A stretch of DNA of 64,000 bases, taken from positions 558,001-622,000 of the forward strand of contig NZ_CP053941.1 of assembly GCF_013267195.1 (NCBI RefSeq), read 5' to 3'. The notes under the pieces were generated by a model, which ran no database searches, had not been told where the DNA came from, and was given only the letters and a program-made list of their open reading frames with translations. The translations under genes and the position numbers were made by a program. This stretch comes from Halorubrum salinarum (GTDB taxonomy: Archaea > Halobacteriota > Halobacteria > Halobacteriales > Haloferacaceae). The first letter of the stretch is position 1, and each line of letters opens with the position of its first letter. This document shows, piece after piece, positions 39,420 to 49,162 of the stretch.

Positions 39420-41777
39420 ATGGCAGTACTCTTGCTGGAGGACGTCGATGCCGACGACGTCGGGACCGTCGGCGGGAAGGCCGCGTCGCTCGGGGAACTC
39501 ATCGGTGCGGGGCTTCCGGTGCCGCCGGGGTTCGCCGTCACCGCGGGGACGTACCGCACGTTCATCGAGGAGGCCGGGATCGACGACGAGCTGTTCGAGG
39601 CGGTCGACGTCGACCCCGAGGACTCCGCGGCGCTCCGCGAGGCGGAGGAGCGCGCGGAGGAGCTGATCCTCGGCACGCCGTTCCCCGAGCCGGTGCGCGA
39701 GGAGATCCTCGACCGATACCGGGCGATGGGCGAGGACGGCGAGGAGGCGTTCGTCGCCGTGCGCTCCTCGGCCACCGCCGAGGACCTGCCCGACTCCTCG
39801 TTCGCCGGGCAGCAGGAGACGTTCCTCAACGTCCGCGAGGAGGACCTCCTCCGGCGCGTGAAGGAGTGCTGGGCCTCGCTTTTCACGCAGCGCGCGATCT
39901 ACTACCGACAGCAGCGCGGGTTCCCGCACTCCGAGGTCGATATCGCGGTCGTCGTCCAGCGGATGGTCGACGCCGAGAAGTCCGGCGTGATGTTCACCAG
40001 CCACCCCTCGACGGGCGAGCCGCAGGTCACCATCGAGGCGGCGTGGGGGCTCGGCGAGGCGGTCGTCTCCGGCACCGTCTCGCCCGACAACTACGTGTAC
40101 GACCGCGAGCGCGGCGCGGTCGATCAGGTCACCGTCGCGGACAAGAAGGTCGAGATGGTGAAGGACGCGGAGACCGGCGAGACGGTCCAGCTCGACGTCG
40201 AGGAGGAGCGCCGACACGAGCGGGTCCTCTCGGACGCGGAGATCGGTGACCTCGTCGAGCTCGGGGAGCGGGTCGAGTCCCACTACGGCGCCCCCCAGGA
40301 CGTCGAGTGGGCGATCTACGACGGCGAGATATATATGCTCCAGTCGCGCCCGATCACGACGATCCGCGAGGACGCCGGCGGCGAGGCGGGCGCGGACGAG
40401 GCCGGAACCGGCGGCGAGACCCCGCGGAAGTCGACCGCCGGCGACGCGTCGTCTGGCCAGCCGGGCGCGGCCAGCGTCCCGAACGGCGGAGAAGAGGAGG
40501 ACGTGCTCGTCGACGGGCTCGGCGCGAGCCCGGGCGTCGTCTCCGGCGCCGTCCGGATCGTCCACAAGCTCGACCACCTCGACCAGGTCCAGGAGGGCGA
40601 CGTGATGGTGACGGAGATGACCATGCCAGACATGGTGCCCGCGATGAAACGCGCCGCCGGCATCGTCACCGACGAGGGGGGGATGACGAGCCACGCGGCG
40701 ATCATCTCGCGCGAACTCGGCGTCCCCGCGGTCGTCGGCACCGGCAACGGGACGCGGGTCCTCGAAGACGGCCAGCAGGTCACCCTCGACGGCGACAAGG
40801 GGACGATCCGGGCGGGCGAGTCCGAGTCGGCCGAGCCCGGCGAGGAGTTCGAACCGGTTGAGGCCGCGCGTCCCGAGACGCCCGTCAAGCCGATGACGGC
40901 GACGGAGGTGAAGGTGAACGTCTCGATCCCGGAGGCGGCCGAGCGCGCCGCGGCGACGGGCGCCGACGGCGTCGGCCTGCTCCGGATCGAGCACATGGTG
41001 CTCTCGCTCGGGAAGACGCCCGAGAAGTACATCGCCGACCACGGCGCCCGCGCCTATCAGGACGAGCTCATCGAGGGCGTCCGGCGCGTCGCCGACGAGT
41101 TCTACCCCCGACCGGTCCGCGTGCGCACCATCGACGCGCCGACCGACGAGTTCCGCGAGCTGGAGGGCGGCGAGGGCGAGCCGGCCGAACACAACCCGAT
41201 GCTCGGCTGGCGGGGGATCCGGCGGAGCCTCGACAAGCCCGAGCCGTTCCGCCAGGAGCTGGCGGCGTTCGCGCGCCTCTACGACATGGGGTACGACAAC
41301 CTGGAGGTGATGTTCCCCCTCGTCAACGACGCGGCCGACGTGGCGGGGATCACGGCCCACATGCGCGAGGCCGGGATCGACCCCGAGACGCACCGCTGGG
41401 GCGTGATGGTCGAGACGCCCGCCAGCGCGCTCCAGATCGAGGAGCTGGCGAACGCCGGCATCGACTTCGCCTCCTTCGGCACCAACGACCTCACGCAGTA
41501 CACGCTCGCGGTCGACCGCAACAACGAGCACGTCGCCGACCGGTTCGACGAGCTCCACCCGGCCGTGTTGCGGCTCATCGGCGACACCATCGAGACGTGC
41601 CGGGAGCTCGGCGTCGACACCAGCATCTGCGGGCAGGCCGGCTCGAAGCCCGAGATGGTCGAGTTCCTCGTCGAGAAGGGAGTCTCCTCCATCTCGGCGA
41701 ACATCGACGCGGTCCGGGACGTCCAACACGAGGTGAAGCGGACCGAGCAGCGGCTCCTGCTGGATTCGGTCCGCTGA
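39420..41777 (+). CDS. ppsA: Phosphoenolpyruvate synthase
   Basis: 785 residues. The N-terminal ATP-grasp domain (VGGKAASLGELIGAGLPVPPGFAVTAGTY; RSSATAEDLPDSSFAGQQETFLNV) is followed by the phosphohistidine domain with His425 in GGMTSHAAIISRELG. The C-terminal TIM barrel has GTNDLTQYTLAVDRN and GQAGSKPEM. An acidic, low-complexity insert of about 55 residues sits before the histidine domain. The enzyme turns pyruvate and ATP into PEP, feeding gluconeogenesis, and is the counterpart of pyruvate kinase at 63227. ATG 39420 is used; the frame upstream to 39255 does not look coding. Confidence 0.94.
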   Translation: MAVLLLEDVDADDVGTVGGKAASLGELIGAGLPVPPGFAVTAGTYRTFIEEAGIDDELFEAVDVDPEDSAALREAEERAEELILGTPFPEPVREEILDRYRAMGEDGEEAFVAVRSSATAEDLPDSSFAGQQETFLNVREEDLLRRVKECWASLFTQRAIYYRQQRGFPHSEVDIAVVVQRMVDAEKSGVMFTSHPSTGEPQVTIEAAWGLGEAVVSGTVSPDNYVYDRERGAVDQVTVADKKVEMVKDAETGETVQLDVEEERRHERVLSDAEIGDLVELGERVESHYGAPQDVEWAIYDGEIYMLQSRPITTIREDAGGEAGADEAGTGGETPRKSTAGDASSGQPGAASVPNGGEEEDVLVDGLGASPGVVSGAVRIVHKLDHLDQVQEGDVMVTEMTMPDMVPAMKRAAGIVTDEGGMTSHAAIISRELGVPAVVGTGNGTRVLEDGQQVTLDGDKGTIRAGESESAEPGEEFEPVEAARPETPVKPMTATEVKVNVSIPEAAERAAATGADGVGLLRIEHMVLSLGKTPEKYIADHGARAYQDELIEGVRRVADEFYPRPVRVRTIDAPTDEFRELEGGEGEPAEHNPMLGWRGIRRSLDKPEPFRQELAAFARLYDMGYDNLEVMFPLVNDAADVAGITAHMREAGIDPETHRWGVMVETPASALQIEELANAGIDFASFGTNDLTQYTLAVDRNNEHVADRFDELHPAVLRLIGDTIETCRELGVDTSICGQAGSKPEMVEFLVEKGVSSISANIDAVRDVQHEVKRTEQRLLLDSVR

Positions 41778-41853
41778 GGCCGCCAGCGGGGAGTCCCTCG
41801 GACGCATCCGAGAGCGGAACGGGTAAGAGCCGTCCCCGGCAACGAGAGGGCAG

Positions 41854-42945
41854 ATGCGACAGCCGGAACCGGAGCCGCAGTCGTTCGATCGGGTGCTCTC
41901 CTCGATGTGCACCGAGCCGCACCCGGACGCCCGCGCGGCCGCCGAGCGGTTCCTCGCGACGAACCCCGGCGACCCCGCCACCTACGAGTCGGTCGCGGAG
42001 CTGGAGGCCCGGGCGGTCGCGGGGCTCGCGACGCTCGCGGACCACCCGACGCCGGCCGACGCCGCGGGGTACGTCACCTCCGGCGGCACCGAGGCGAACA
42101 TCCAGGCGGTGCGGTCCGCGCGGAACAGGCACCGCGAGGCGACGGGCGGCGGCGCGGGCGAGGTCAACGTCGTCGCCCCCGAGAGCGCGCACTTCTCGTT
42201 CACGAAGGCCGCGGCGCTGCTCGACATGGAGCTGCGGACGGTCCCCCTCGACGGGGCGCACCGCGCCGACACCGACGCCGTCGCGGCCGCGGTCGACGAC
42301 GCCACCGCGCTCGTCGTCGGCGTCGCCGGCAGCACGGAGTACGGCCGCGTCGATCCGATCCCGGAGCTGGCGGCGATCGCCGGGGAGGCGGGGGCGCGGC
42401 TTCACGTCGACGCGGCGTGGGGCGGGTTCGTCCTCCCGTTCACCGACCGCGACTGGTCGTTCGCCGACGCGCCGGTCGACACGCTGACGATCGACCCCCA
42501 CAAGTTCGGCCAGGCGCCGGTCCCGGCCGGGGGGTTGCTGGCCCGCGAGGACGCCGCGCTCGACGCGCTCGCGGTCGACACGCCGTACCTGGAGACGCGG
42601 TCGCAGGCGACGCTGACGGGGACGCGGAGCGGGGCAGGCGTCGCCGGCGCCGTCGCGGCGATGGACGCGCTGTGGCCCGACGGCTACCGCGAGGCGGCCG
42701 AGCGCGCGGCCGACAACGCCGACTGGCTCGCCGAGGGGCTCGCCGACCGCGGGTACGACGTGGTCGAGCCCGAGCTCCCGCTCGTCGCGGCCGACGTGCC
42801 CGAGCCGACGTTCGCCGCGCTCCGCGACGCCGGCTGGAAGGTGTCGCGGACCGGGGCGGGCGAGCTCCGCGTGGTGTGTATGCCGCACGTGACGCGGTCG
42901 ACGCTGCGGGCGTTCCTCGACGACCTCGACCGGATCCGCCGGTAA
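41854..42945 (+). CDS. mfnA: PLP-dependent tyrosine/aspartate decarboxylase (MfnA family)
   Basis: 363 residues, typical for the archaeal enzyme. The PLP lysine is Lys217 in [26 protein letters not shown] and [13 protein letters not shown] are the conserved cofactor-binding segments. Archaeal MfnA proteins decarboxylate tyrosine (methanofuran) or aspartate. In a haloarchaeon, aspartate to beta-alanine for coenzyme A is the likelier job, by family knowledge, not from the sequence. Confidence 0.9.
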   Translation: MRQPEPEPQSFDRVLSSMCTEPHPDARAAAERFLATNPGDPATYESVAELEARAVAGLATLADHPTPADAAGYVTSGGTEANIQAVRSARNRHREATGGGAGEVNVVAPESAHFSFTKAAALLDMELRTVPLDGAHRADTDAVAAAVDDATALVVGVAGSTEYGRVDPIPELAAIAGEAGARLHVDAAWGGFVLPFTDRDWSFADAPVDTLTIDPHKFGQAPVPAGGLLAREDAALDALAVDTPYLETRSQATLTGTRSGAGVAGAVAAMDALWPDGYREAAERAADNADWLAEGLADRGYDVVEPELPLVAADVPEPTFAALRDAGWKVSRTGAGELRVVCMPHVTRSTLRAFLDDLDRIRR

Positions 42946-43041
42946 CCGGTCGATTTACCGGCCGAGCGACCGGTCCGGGGCGATCGCTCGCGCCGCGTTC
43001 GGATCAACATATTCACTACGGGCCGCCACGAACCGCCTCGT

Positions 43042-43680
43042 ATGAGTTCGGACGACGTCTCTCGGCGCGCGTTCATGCGGACGGCCGGCGGTGCGGCGGC
43101 CGCCGCCGGCGCGGCGACGGCGACGGCGGGGACGGCGGCGGCACAGGAAGTGGCACCCGACTGGCCGAGCGGCGCCGAAGGGAACGTCGGGTCGTACACC
43201 GACGCCCGCGGGCAGGACTCGGTGACCATCTCGGTCGGCGCCGGCGACCAGGGCCTCGCGTTCGACCCGACCCTGGTCTGGGTCGACGAGGGGACGACGA
43301 TCACCTGGGAGTGGACGGGCGCGGGCGGCGACCACAACGTCCAGACCGTCGACGGCGGCGGTCCGGCCAGCCTCGACAGCGGGAGCCCCGTCGGCGAGGA
43401 GGGGTACACCTACGAGTACGAGACGTCGAGCGAGGACGCCGGCATCACCCACTACCACTGCGTCCCCCACACCGCGGTCGGCATGCACGGCGGCATCGCC
43501 GTCGGCGAGGACGTCGCCACCGTCGAGGTCGGCGGCGGCGGGAGCTCGAACGCGGTGTTCGTCCCGGACGCCGCCCGCGCGCTCGGCATCGCGACGTTCA
43601 TCGCGATGGTGAGCACGCTGGGGCTGGCGTTCGTCTTCATGAAGTACGGCGGCACGATCACCGGCCGCGAGCAGGCGTAG
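43042..43680 (+). CDS. Halocyanin-type blue copper protein with C-terminal membrane anchor
   Basis: 212 residues. A Tat signal (SRRAFMRTAGGAAAAAGAA, residues 7-25) directs folded export. The plastocyanin domain binds copper through His98, Cys140, His143 and Met148 (DHNVQT and HCVPHTAVGMHG). A glycine linker leads to a membrane helix near the C-terminus (ATFIAMVSTLGLAFVFM). It probably carries electrons on the outer face of the membrane. ACATATTCAC (43007-43016) is a TATA-like box about 30 bases before the ATG. Confidence 0.93.
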   Translation: MSSDDVSRRAFMRTAGGAAAAAGAATATAGTAAAQEVAPDWPSGAEGNVGSYTDARGQDSVTISVGAGDQGLAFDPTLVWVDEGTTITWEWTGAGGDHNVQTVDGGGPASLDSGSPVGEEGYTYEYETSSEDAGITHYHCVPHTAVGMHGGIAVGEDVATVEVGGGGSSNAVFVPDAARALGIATFIAMVSTLGLAFVFMKYGGTITGREQA

Positions 43681-43719
43681 CGGCCGGCGACCGACCCCTT
43701 TCTGCCGGCCTCGCGCGGC

Positions 43720-44769
43720 TCACTCCCCGTCGACGACGTCCTCGTACAGCGCCACGTAGCGGTCGATCACCGCGTCGTGGTCGAACGAGGCGAACTCGCG
43801 GTCGACCGCGCGGCGGTCGAGGTCCCCGACCGCGACGAACTCGTCGGCCAACTCGGCCGGGCTCGTGACGAGCCGCCCGCGCTCGCGCCCCTCGACGAGC
43901 TCGTGGGCGCTGGAGTCGGCCTGGTACTCGACTAAGGCGACGCAGCCGCAGGCGACCGCCCACAGCAGGTCGGTCGCGAACGTCTCCCACGTCGCGGTCG
44001 CGACGGCGACGTGCGTCCCCTTGAATATCGGGACCCGCTCCTCGGTCGGGAGGTCGCCGAGGAACTCGACCCGGTCGTCGATCCGGAGGTCGCTCGCGGT
44101 CGCCTCGATCCGGCCGCGCTCGGGCCCGTCGCCGATCACCGCCGCGGTCCAGTCGCGGCCGCGCAGTTCGGCGAGCCCGAGAAGGAACGTCTCGACGTTG
44201 GCGTGGCGGTCGAGCCGCCGCGAGTACACCGCGTCGAACCGGTCGTCGACGCCCGCGGCCTCGACGGCGTCGAAGTCGATGCTCTCCGGGAGCACCCGCA
44301 CGTCGTCGCCGTCGGCGCCGTGCTCGCGGACGCGCGTCTTGGTCGTCCGCGAGGGCGTCGTCACCGCGTCGGCGCGCCGGGCGAGCGGCCGGTACCAGCG
44401 GCGGGCGTCGGCGGGGTGGTCGCGCCACCAGTCGACGACGACCGGGACCCGCGAGAGCGACCCGGCCACCGTGGCGGCGAGCGCCGGCGTCGGCGGGCTG
44501 TTGACCGCGTGGACCACGTCGGGGTCGACGCGGCGGACCGCGCCCGGCAGCCGCGCGGCGAAGGCCCCGGGCGCGGGCTCGGCGGTGACCGACCGGTACT
44601 CGATCCCGTCCTCGTCGAAGGCGTCGACGTCGCCGCCCCACCACCGGGCGCAGAGCCAGACGACCTCGTGGCCGCGGGCGGCGAGGCCGCGGGCGGTCCG
44701 CAGGGTCCGCGTTCGCGCCGGGGTCTCCCCGTGTCCGGGGGCGAAGAGCGAGGCGAACGCGACGCGCAT
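43720..44769 (-). CDS. Family 4-type glycosyltransferase
   Basis: 349 residues. The N-terminal half has the GT-B opening RVAFASLFAPGHGETPARTRTLRTARGLAARGHEV. The C-terminal half has VYSRRLDRHANVETFLLGLAEL, a nucleotide-sugar binding region, and the acceptor-side stretch THVAVATATWETFATDLLWAVACGC, where the usual E-x7-E is altered to E-x7-A/V. Activity may be changed. The sugar and acceptor are unknown. ATG 44769 starts MRVAFASLF; the ATG at 44805 would add a basic stretch. Confidence 0.82.
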   Translation of the reverse strand: MRVAFASLFAPGHGETPARTRTLRTARGLAARGHEVVWLCARWWGGDVDAFDEDGIEYRSVTAEPAPGAFAARLPGAVRRVDPDVVHAVNSPPTPALAATVAGSLSRVPVVVDWWRDHPADARRWYRPLARRADAVTTPSRTTKTRVREHGADGDDVRVLPESIDFDAVEAAGVDDRFDAVYSRRLDRHANVETFLLGLAELRGRDWTAAVIGDGPERGRIEATASDLRIDDRVEFLGDLPTEERVPIFKGTHVAVATATWETFATDLLWAVACGCVALVEYQADSSAHELVEGRERGRLVTSPAELADEFVAVGDLDRRAVDREFASFDHDAVIDRYVALYEDVVDGE

Positions 44770-44910
44770 ACGCCGACCGCACGGGGGGCGCCGGTAAAAA
44801 GACACGGCATCCGGACGGCAGACGGCGCGCCGACGGCGACCGGACCGGCCTCCCCTCGCCGGGGTTCCGTCACCCGAAACGGTTTCCGGTCACGCGCGGA
44901 ACCGAGTGAC

Positions 44911-46716
44911 ATGCGACAGTACGACATCGAGCGCTACCTCAACGTGCGGAACGCGGGCGGCGCAGACTTAGGTCCCGACGGACGCCTGTCCTTCCTCCTC
45001 AACACGACCGGCACGGGGCAGGTGTGGTCGCTCCGCGAGCCGGAGTCGTGGCCCGAACAGCACACCTTCTTCGAGGAGTCCGTCTCCTTCGTCGACTCCT
45101 CGCCGGAGCGCTCCGAGGCCGTCTTCGGCATGGACGAGGGCGGCAACGAGCGCGCGCAGCTGTACCGGCTCGACTACGAGTCCGGCGCGATCGAGAACCT
45201 CACCGACATGCCGGAGGCGAAACACCGGTGGGGCGGCTGGGACTCGGCCGGCGACCGATTCGCGTTCGCGTCGAACCGCCGCGACGAGGCCGTCTTCGAC
45301 GTGTACGTCCAGGGGCGCGACGAGACGGGCGACGACGCCGAACTGGTGTACGAGGGCGACGGCTGGCTCTCGGTCGCCGGGTGGTCGCCGAGCGACGACC
45401 GGCTGATCGTCCACGAGGCGCACTCGTCGTTCGACCACGACGTGTACACCCTCGACCTGTCGACCGGCGACCTGACCCACCACACGCCCCACGAGGGCGA
45501 CGTGCGGTACAGCAGCCCGGAGTGGGGGCCCGACGGCGAGGGCGTGTACCTCGTCACCGACCGCGAGACCGACACGCTCCGCTTGGAGCGGCTCGACCTG
45601 GAGACCGACGAGTTCGCCGTCGTCGCGGACGGCGGCGAGTGGAACGTCGACGGCGTCGCGATAGACGAGGACACCCGCCGGCTCGTCTACTCCCGGAACG
45701 TCGACGGCTACACCGAGCTCACCGCCGGCGAGCTCGTCGCTCCCGACCGGATCGACGAGTTCCCGACGCCGGACCTGCCGCGGGGCGTCGCGGGCGGCGT
45801 GAGCTTCGGCCCCGACGGCGACCGGTTCGCCGTCACGTCGACGGGCAGCACGCACAACGCGAACGTCTTCGTCGTCGAGGCGACCACCGGCGAGGCGGAA
45901 CGGTGGACGCGAGCCTCGACCGCGGGCATCCCCGCGGACACGTTCGTCGAGCGCGAACTGGTCCACTACCCCACCTTCGACGGGCGGGAGATCCCCGCGT
46001 TCTTCTCCGTGCCCGAGACGGAGCCGCCGGAGTCGGGCTACCCGGTCGTCGTCGACATCCACGGCGGCCCCGAGTCGCAGCGCCGGCCCTCCTTCGCCTC
46101 GGTCACCCAGTACCTGCTGAACAACGGGTACGCGGTCTTCGAGCCGAACGTCCGCGGCTCGTCGGGCTACGGGAAGGCGTACTCGGGGCTCGACGACGTG
46201 GAGAACCGGATGGACTCGGTGAAGGACATCCGGGAGGGGGTCGGCTGGCTCCACGACCACCCCGAGGTCGACCCGGACCGCGTCGTCGCGATGGGCGGCT
46301 CCTACGGCGGGTTCATGGTGCTGGCGTCGCTGACGGAGTACCCGGAGCTGTGGGCCGCGGGCGTCGACATCGTCGGCATCGCGAACTTCGTCACGTTCCT
46401 CGAAAACACCGGGGACTGGCGGCGCTCGCTGCGCGAGGCCGAGTACGGCTCGCTGGAGGAGGACCGCGAGTTCCTCGAGTCCGTCTCGCCGATCAACAAC
46501 ATCGAGCGGATCGAGGCGCCCCTGTTCGTCCTCCACGGCGAGAACGACCCGCGGGTGCCCGTCGGCGAGGCCGAACAGATCGTCGAGGAGGCCCGCGAGC
46601 AGGGCGTGCCGGTCCGGAAGCTGATCTTCGAGGACGAGGGGCACGGGTTCGCGAAGCTCGACAACCGGATCGAGGCGTACCGCGAGATCGTCGACTTCCT
46701 CGCCGAACACGTCTGA
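44911..46716 (+). CDS. S9-family (prolyl oligopeptidase-like) serine peptidase
   Basis: 601 residues. The first 350 form a beta-propeller (repeated blades such as SAGDRFAFASNRRDE and SPSDDRLIVHEAHSS), and the rest an alpha/beta-hydrolase. The catalytic triad is Ser464 (GGSYGGFM), Asp546 (GENDPRVP) and His578 (EGHGF). The HGGPESQ loop is the oxyanion region. It lacks a signal peptide, so it should cut peptides in the cytoplasm, after proteasomal degradation for example. It is an acylaminoacyl-peptidase-like enzyme, but the exact specificity is open. Confidence 0.92.
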   Translation: MRQYDIERYLNVRNAGGADLGPDGRLSFLLNTTGTGQVWSLREPESWPEQHTFFEESVSFVDSSPERSEAVFGMDEGGNERAQLYRLDYESGAIENLTDMPEAKHRWGGWDSAGDRFAFASNRRDEAVFDVYVQGRDETGDDAELVYEGDGWLSVAGWSPSDDRLIVHEAHSSFDHDVYTLDLSTGDLTHHTPHEGDVRYSSPEWGPDGEGVYLVTDRETDTLRLERLDLETDEFAVVADGGEWNVDGVAIDEDTRRLVYSRNVDGYTELTAGELVAPDRIDEFPTPDLPRGVAGGVSFGPDGDRFAVTSTGSTHNANVFVVEATTGEAERWTRASTAGIPADTFVERELVHYPTFDGREIPAFFSVPETEPPESGYPVVVDIHGGPESQRRPSFASVTQYLLNNGYAVFEPNVRGSSGYGKAYSGLDDVENRMDSVKDIREGVGWLHDHPEVDPDRVVAMGGSYGGFMVLASLTEYPELWAAGVDIVGIANFVTFLENTGDWRRSLREAEYGSLEEDREFLESVSPINNIERIEAPLFVLHGENDPRVPVGEAEQIVEEAREQGVPVRKLIFEDEGHGFAKLDNRIEAYREIVDFLAEHV

Positions 46717-46803
46717 CCCGACCGCGCGGTCGCTCTCCCCGCGTCTTCACGGTCGTCGAACGGCCGTGACGGTTATACGGGCTCGCCGACGAGGATAGGG
46801 GGA

Positions 46804-48207
46804 ATGAGTGCCTCCGAGCCGTACGGGCTACTGCTCGACCAGGCGCAGGACAAGGTCGCCCTGTTGAGCGTCGACGGCGAGTACACGTACGTCAACGCGG
46901 CCGCGGAGGAGATCCTCGGGTTCGAGCCGGACGAGCTCGTTGGAACGAACGCCTTCGGGTACGTCCACCCCGACGACCGGGCGGCCGTGCGGCGCACCTT
47001 CGAGGGGGCGATCCGGACCGACGATTTCACCGAGGTCACGGCGGAGTACCGCCACCGGGCCAAAGACGGCTCGTGGGTGTGGCTGGAGAGCCGGATGTCG
47101 AACCTCACCGACGGGGAGCTCGGCGGGTTCGTCGTCAGTTCGCGGGACATCACCGACCGCGTGGCGGCCGAGCGCGAGCGCGAGGAGGCGACCGCGCACC
47201 TCCGGGAGATCGCCGCGGTCTCCAGCGACGTGCTCTGGATGTTCGACGCCGACTGGTCGGAGCTGCTCTTCGCGAACCCGGCGTACGAGGAGATGTACGG
47301 CGGCTCGCTCGACGAGCTCCGCGGCGACCCCGCGACGTTCCTCGACGCGATCCACCCCGAGGACCGCCCGGCCGTGAAGGAGGCGATGGAACGGCTCTCC
47401 GCGGGCGAATCGGTCGACATGGAGTACCGCGTGAACGCCGCGGAGGACTACAAGCGGTGGGTCTGGGTTCAGGGCGAGCCAATCGTCGAGGACGGCGAGG
47501 TCGTCCGGATCACGGGGTTCACGAAGGACGTCACGGACCGGCGGCGCCGCGAGCGCCAGCTCGTCGTGATGGACAACCTCCTCCGGCACAACCTCCGGAA
47601 CGACCTCAACATCGTCCTCGGGAAGGCCGAGGAGCTCGAAGACGAGGTCCCCGGGTCGGCGGAGCACACGGCGGTGATCCGGCGGGTCGGCGAGAGCCTC
47701 CTCGACACCGCACAGAAGGAGCGGGAGGTGATCGAGCTCATCACCGACCAGCGGGGGACCGACGCGATCGACCTCCGGAGCGTGGTCGAGGAGGCCGTCG
47801 AGACCGTCGGCGAGCGGTACCCGGAGGGGTCGATCGCGGTCGACGGGCTCGACGCCGTCGTCGTCGACGGGGGCTGCGAGCTCCGCTCGGCGGTGATCGA
47901 GCTCCTGGAGAACCCGTTCCAGCACAGCGACGACGGGAGTCCGGCGGTGACGGTGCGCCTCCGCAGTACCGAGGAGGGAGCCGAGCTCGTCGTCGAGGAC
48001 GACCTGCCGCCCATCCCGGCGGTCGAGGCCGACGTGCTCACCGGCGACCACGACATGAGCCACGTGTACCACAGCAGCGGGCTCGGGTTCTGGCTCGTCT
48101 ACTGGAGCGTGGAGCTGTCGAACGGGAGCGTGTCGGTCGAGGTCGGCACGGGGGGCGACGAGCGGGGCAACCGGATCACGGTGTCGCTGCCGCGCGCGGC
48201 GGAGTGA
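46804..48207 (+). CDS. PAS-domain sensor histidine kinase
   Basis: 467 residues. Two PAS domains lie at about 10-125 and 135-250. The phosphoacceptor is His262 in LLRHNLRNDLN, the haloarchaeal H-box. The ATPase domain has the N-box ELLENPFQH and the G2 box SSGLGFWLVYW. The G1 box reads VEDDLPPIP, not D-x-G-x-G, so nucleotide binding may be altered. No membrane span is present, so it senses inside the cell. No response regulator gene is adjacent. Confidence 0.88.
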   Translation: MSASEPYGLLLDQAQDKVALLSVDGEYTYVNAAAEEILGFEPDELVGTNAFGYVHPDDRAAVRRTFEGAIRTDDFTEVTAEYRHRAKDGSWVWLESRMSNLTDGELGGFVVSSRDITDRVAAEREREEATAHLREIAAVSSDVLWMFDADWSELLFANPAYEEMYGGSLDELRGDPATFLDAIHPEDRPAVKEAMERLSAGESVDMEYRVNAAEDYKRWVWVQGEPIVEDGEVVRITGFTKDVTDRRRRERQLVVMDNLLRHNLRNDLNIVLGKAEELEDEVPGSAEHTAVIRRVGESLLDTAQKEREVIELITDQRGTDAIDLRSVVEEAVETVGERYPEGSIAVDGLDAVVVDGGCELRSAVIELLENPFQHSDDGSPAVTVRLRSTEEGAELVVEDDLPPIPAVEADVLTGDHDMSHVYHSSGLGFWLVYWSVELSNGSVSVEVGTGGDERGNRITVSLPRAAE

Positions 48208-48235
48208 GGCGGTCCGCGCGGCCGCGGCCCGGCGG

Positions 48236-49066
48236 TTACCAGTCCGGCCCGAAGTCGGGGTTGAGCTGGCGGTCGGTGCGGCCGAGGTCGTCGATCGCCG
48301 CGACGTCCTCGTCGTCGAGGTCGAGGTCGACGCTGGCGAGGTTGTCGCGGATGTGGTCGATCCCGGTCGCCTTCGGGATGGCCGTGACGCCGGACTCGCG
48401 GAGCCACGCGAGGCTCACCTGCGCCGCGCTGACGCCGTGCTTCTCGGCGATGTCGACGATCGCCGGGTCGTCGAGGACCTCGCCGCGCGCGAGCGGCGAG
48501 TAGGCGACCAGCTCCACCCCGTTGGCGTCGGCGTACTCGCGGAGCTCCTCCTGGCGGAGCAGCGGGTGCATCTCGACCTGGTTCGCGAACGGCGCCTCGC
48601 CGAGCGCGTCCGCCGCGGCGTCGAGGTGTTCCGGCTCGAAGTTGGAGACGCCGATGCGGTCGATCAGGCCGTCGTCGCGCAGCTCGGCGAACGCCGGCAG
48701 CGTCTCCGCGGGCTCGTACTCCCCGGCCGGCCAGTGGACGTACATGAGGTCGACCGAGTCGACGCCGAGCTTGTCGAGGCTCTCGCGGGTCGACGCCGCC
48801 ACGTCCTCGGGTGCGAGGTTGTCGATCCACACCTTCGACGCGAGGAAGACGTCCTCGCGGTCGACGTCGCTCGCCGCGATCCCCTCGCCGACGGCCGCCT
48901 CGTTGCCGTAGATCTGGGCGGTGTCGACGTGGCGGTAGCCGGCGTCGAGCGCGTTCGCGACCGACTCGGTGCACTGGGCGGGCTCGTCGTTCTCCCACGT
49001 GCCGAGCCCGAGGACGGGCATCCCGTTTCGGGTCGGTACCGCGGGCTGCTGCTGTCGGTCTGTCAT
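48236..49066 (-). CDS. Aldo/keto reductase
   Basis: 276 residues, the standard length. The TIM-barrel family tetrad is visible: Asp and Tyr in HVDTAQIYGNE, Lys in FLASKVWI and His in YVHWPAGEY. GVSNFEPEHL and IPKATGIDHIRDNL are the NADPH-binding blocks. It reduces aldehydes or ketones with NADPH; the substrate is unknown. It stands alone next to the copper module. Confidence 0.9.
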   Translation of the reverse strand: MTDRQQQPAVPTRNGMPVLGLGTWENDEPAQCTESVANALDAGYRHVDTAQIYGNEAAVGEGIAASDVDREDVFLASKVWIDNLAPEDVAASTRESLDKLGVDSVDLMYVHWPAGEYEPAETLPAFAELRDDGLIDRIGVSNFEPEHLDAAADALGEAPFANQVEMHPLLRQEELREYADANGVELVAYSPLARGEVLDDPAIVDIAEKHGVSAAQVSLAWLRESGVTAIPKATGIDHIRDNLASVDLDLDDEDVAAIDDLGRTDRQLNPDFGPDW

Positions 49067-49162
49067 CGCCCGCCTCTACTCGCGTGAGCCGAAAGTCGCT
49101 TGCGGTAGGGGCGGGCGCGGCCGGGTCGCGGGGTAGGTGCCGCCGCGGGCCGTGTCGGCGGG

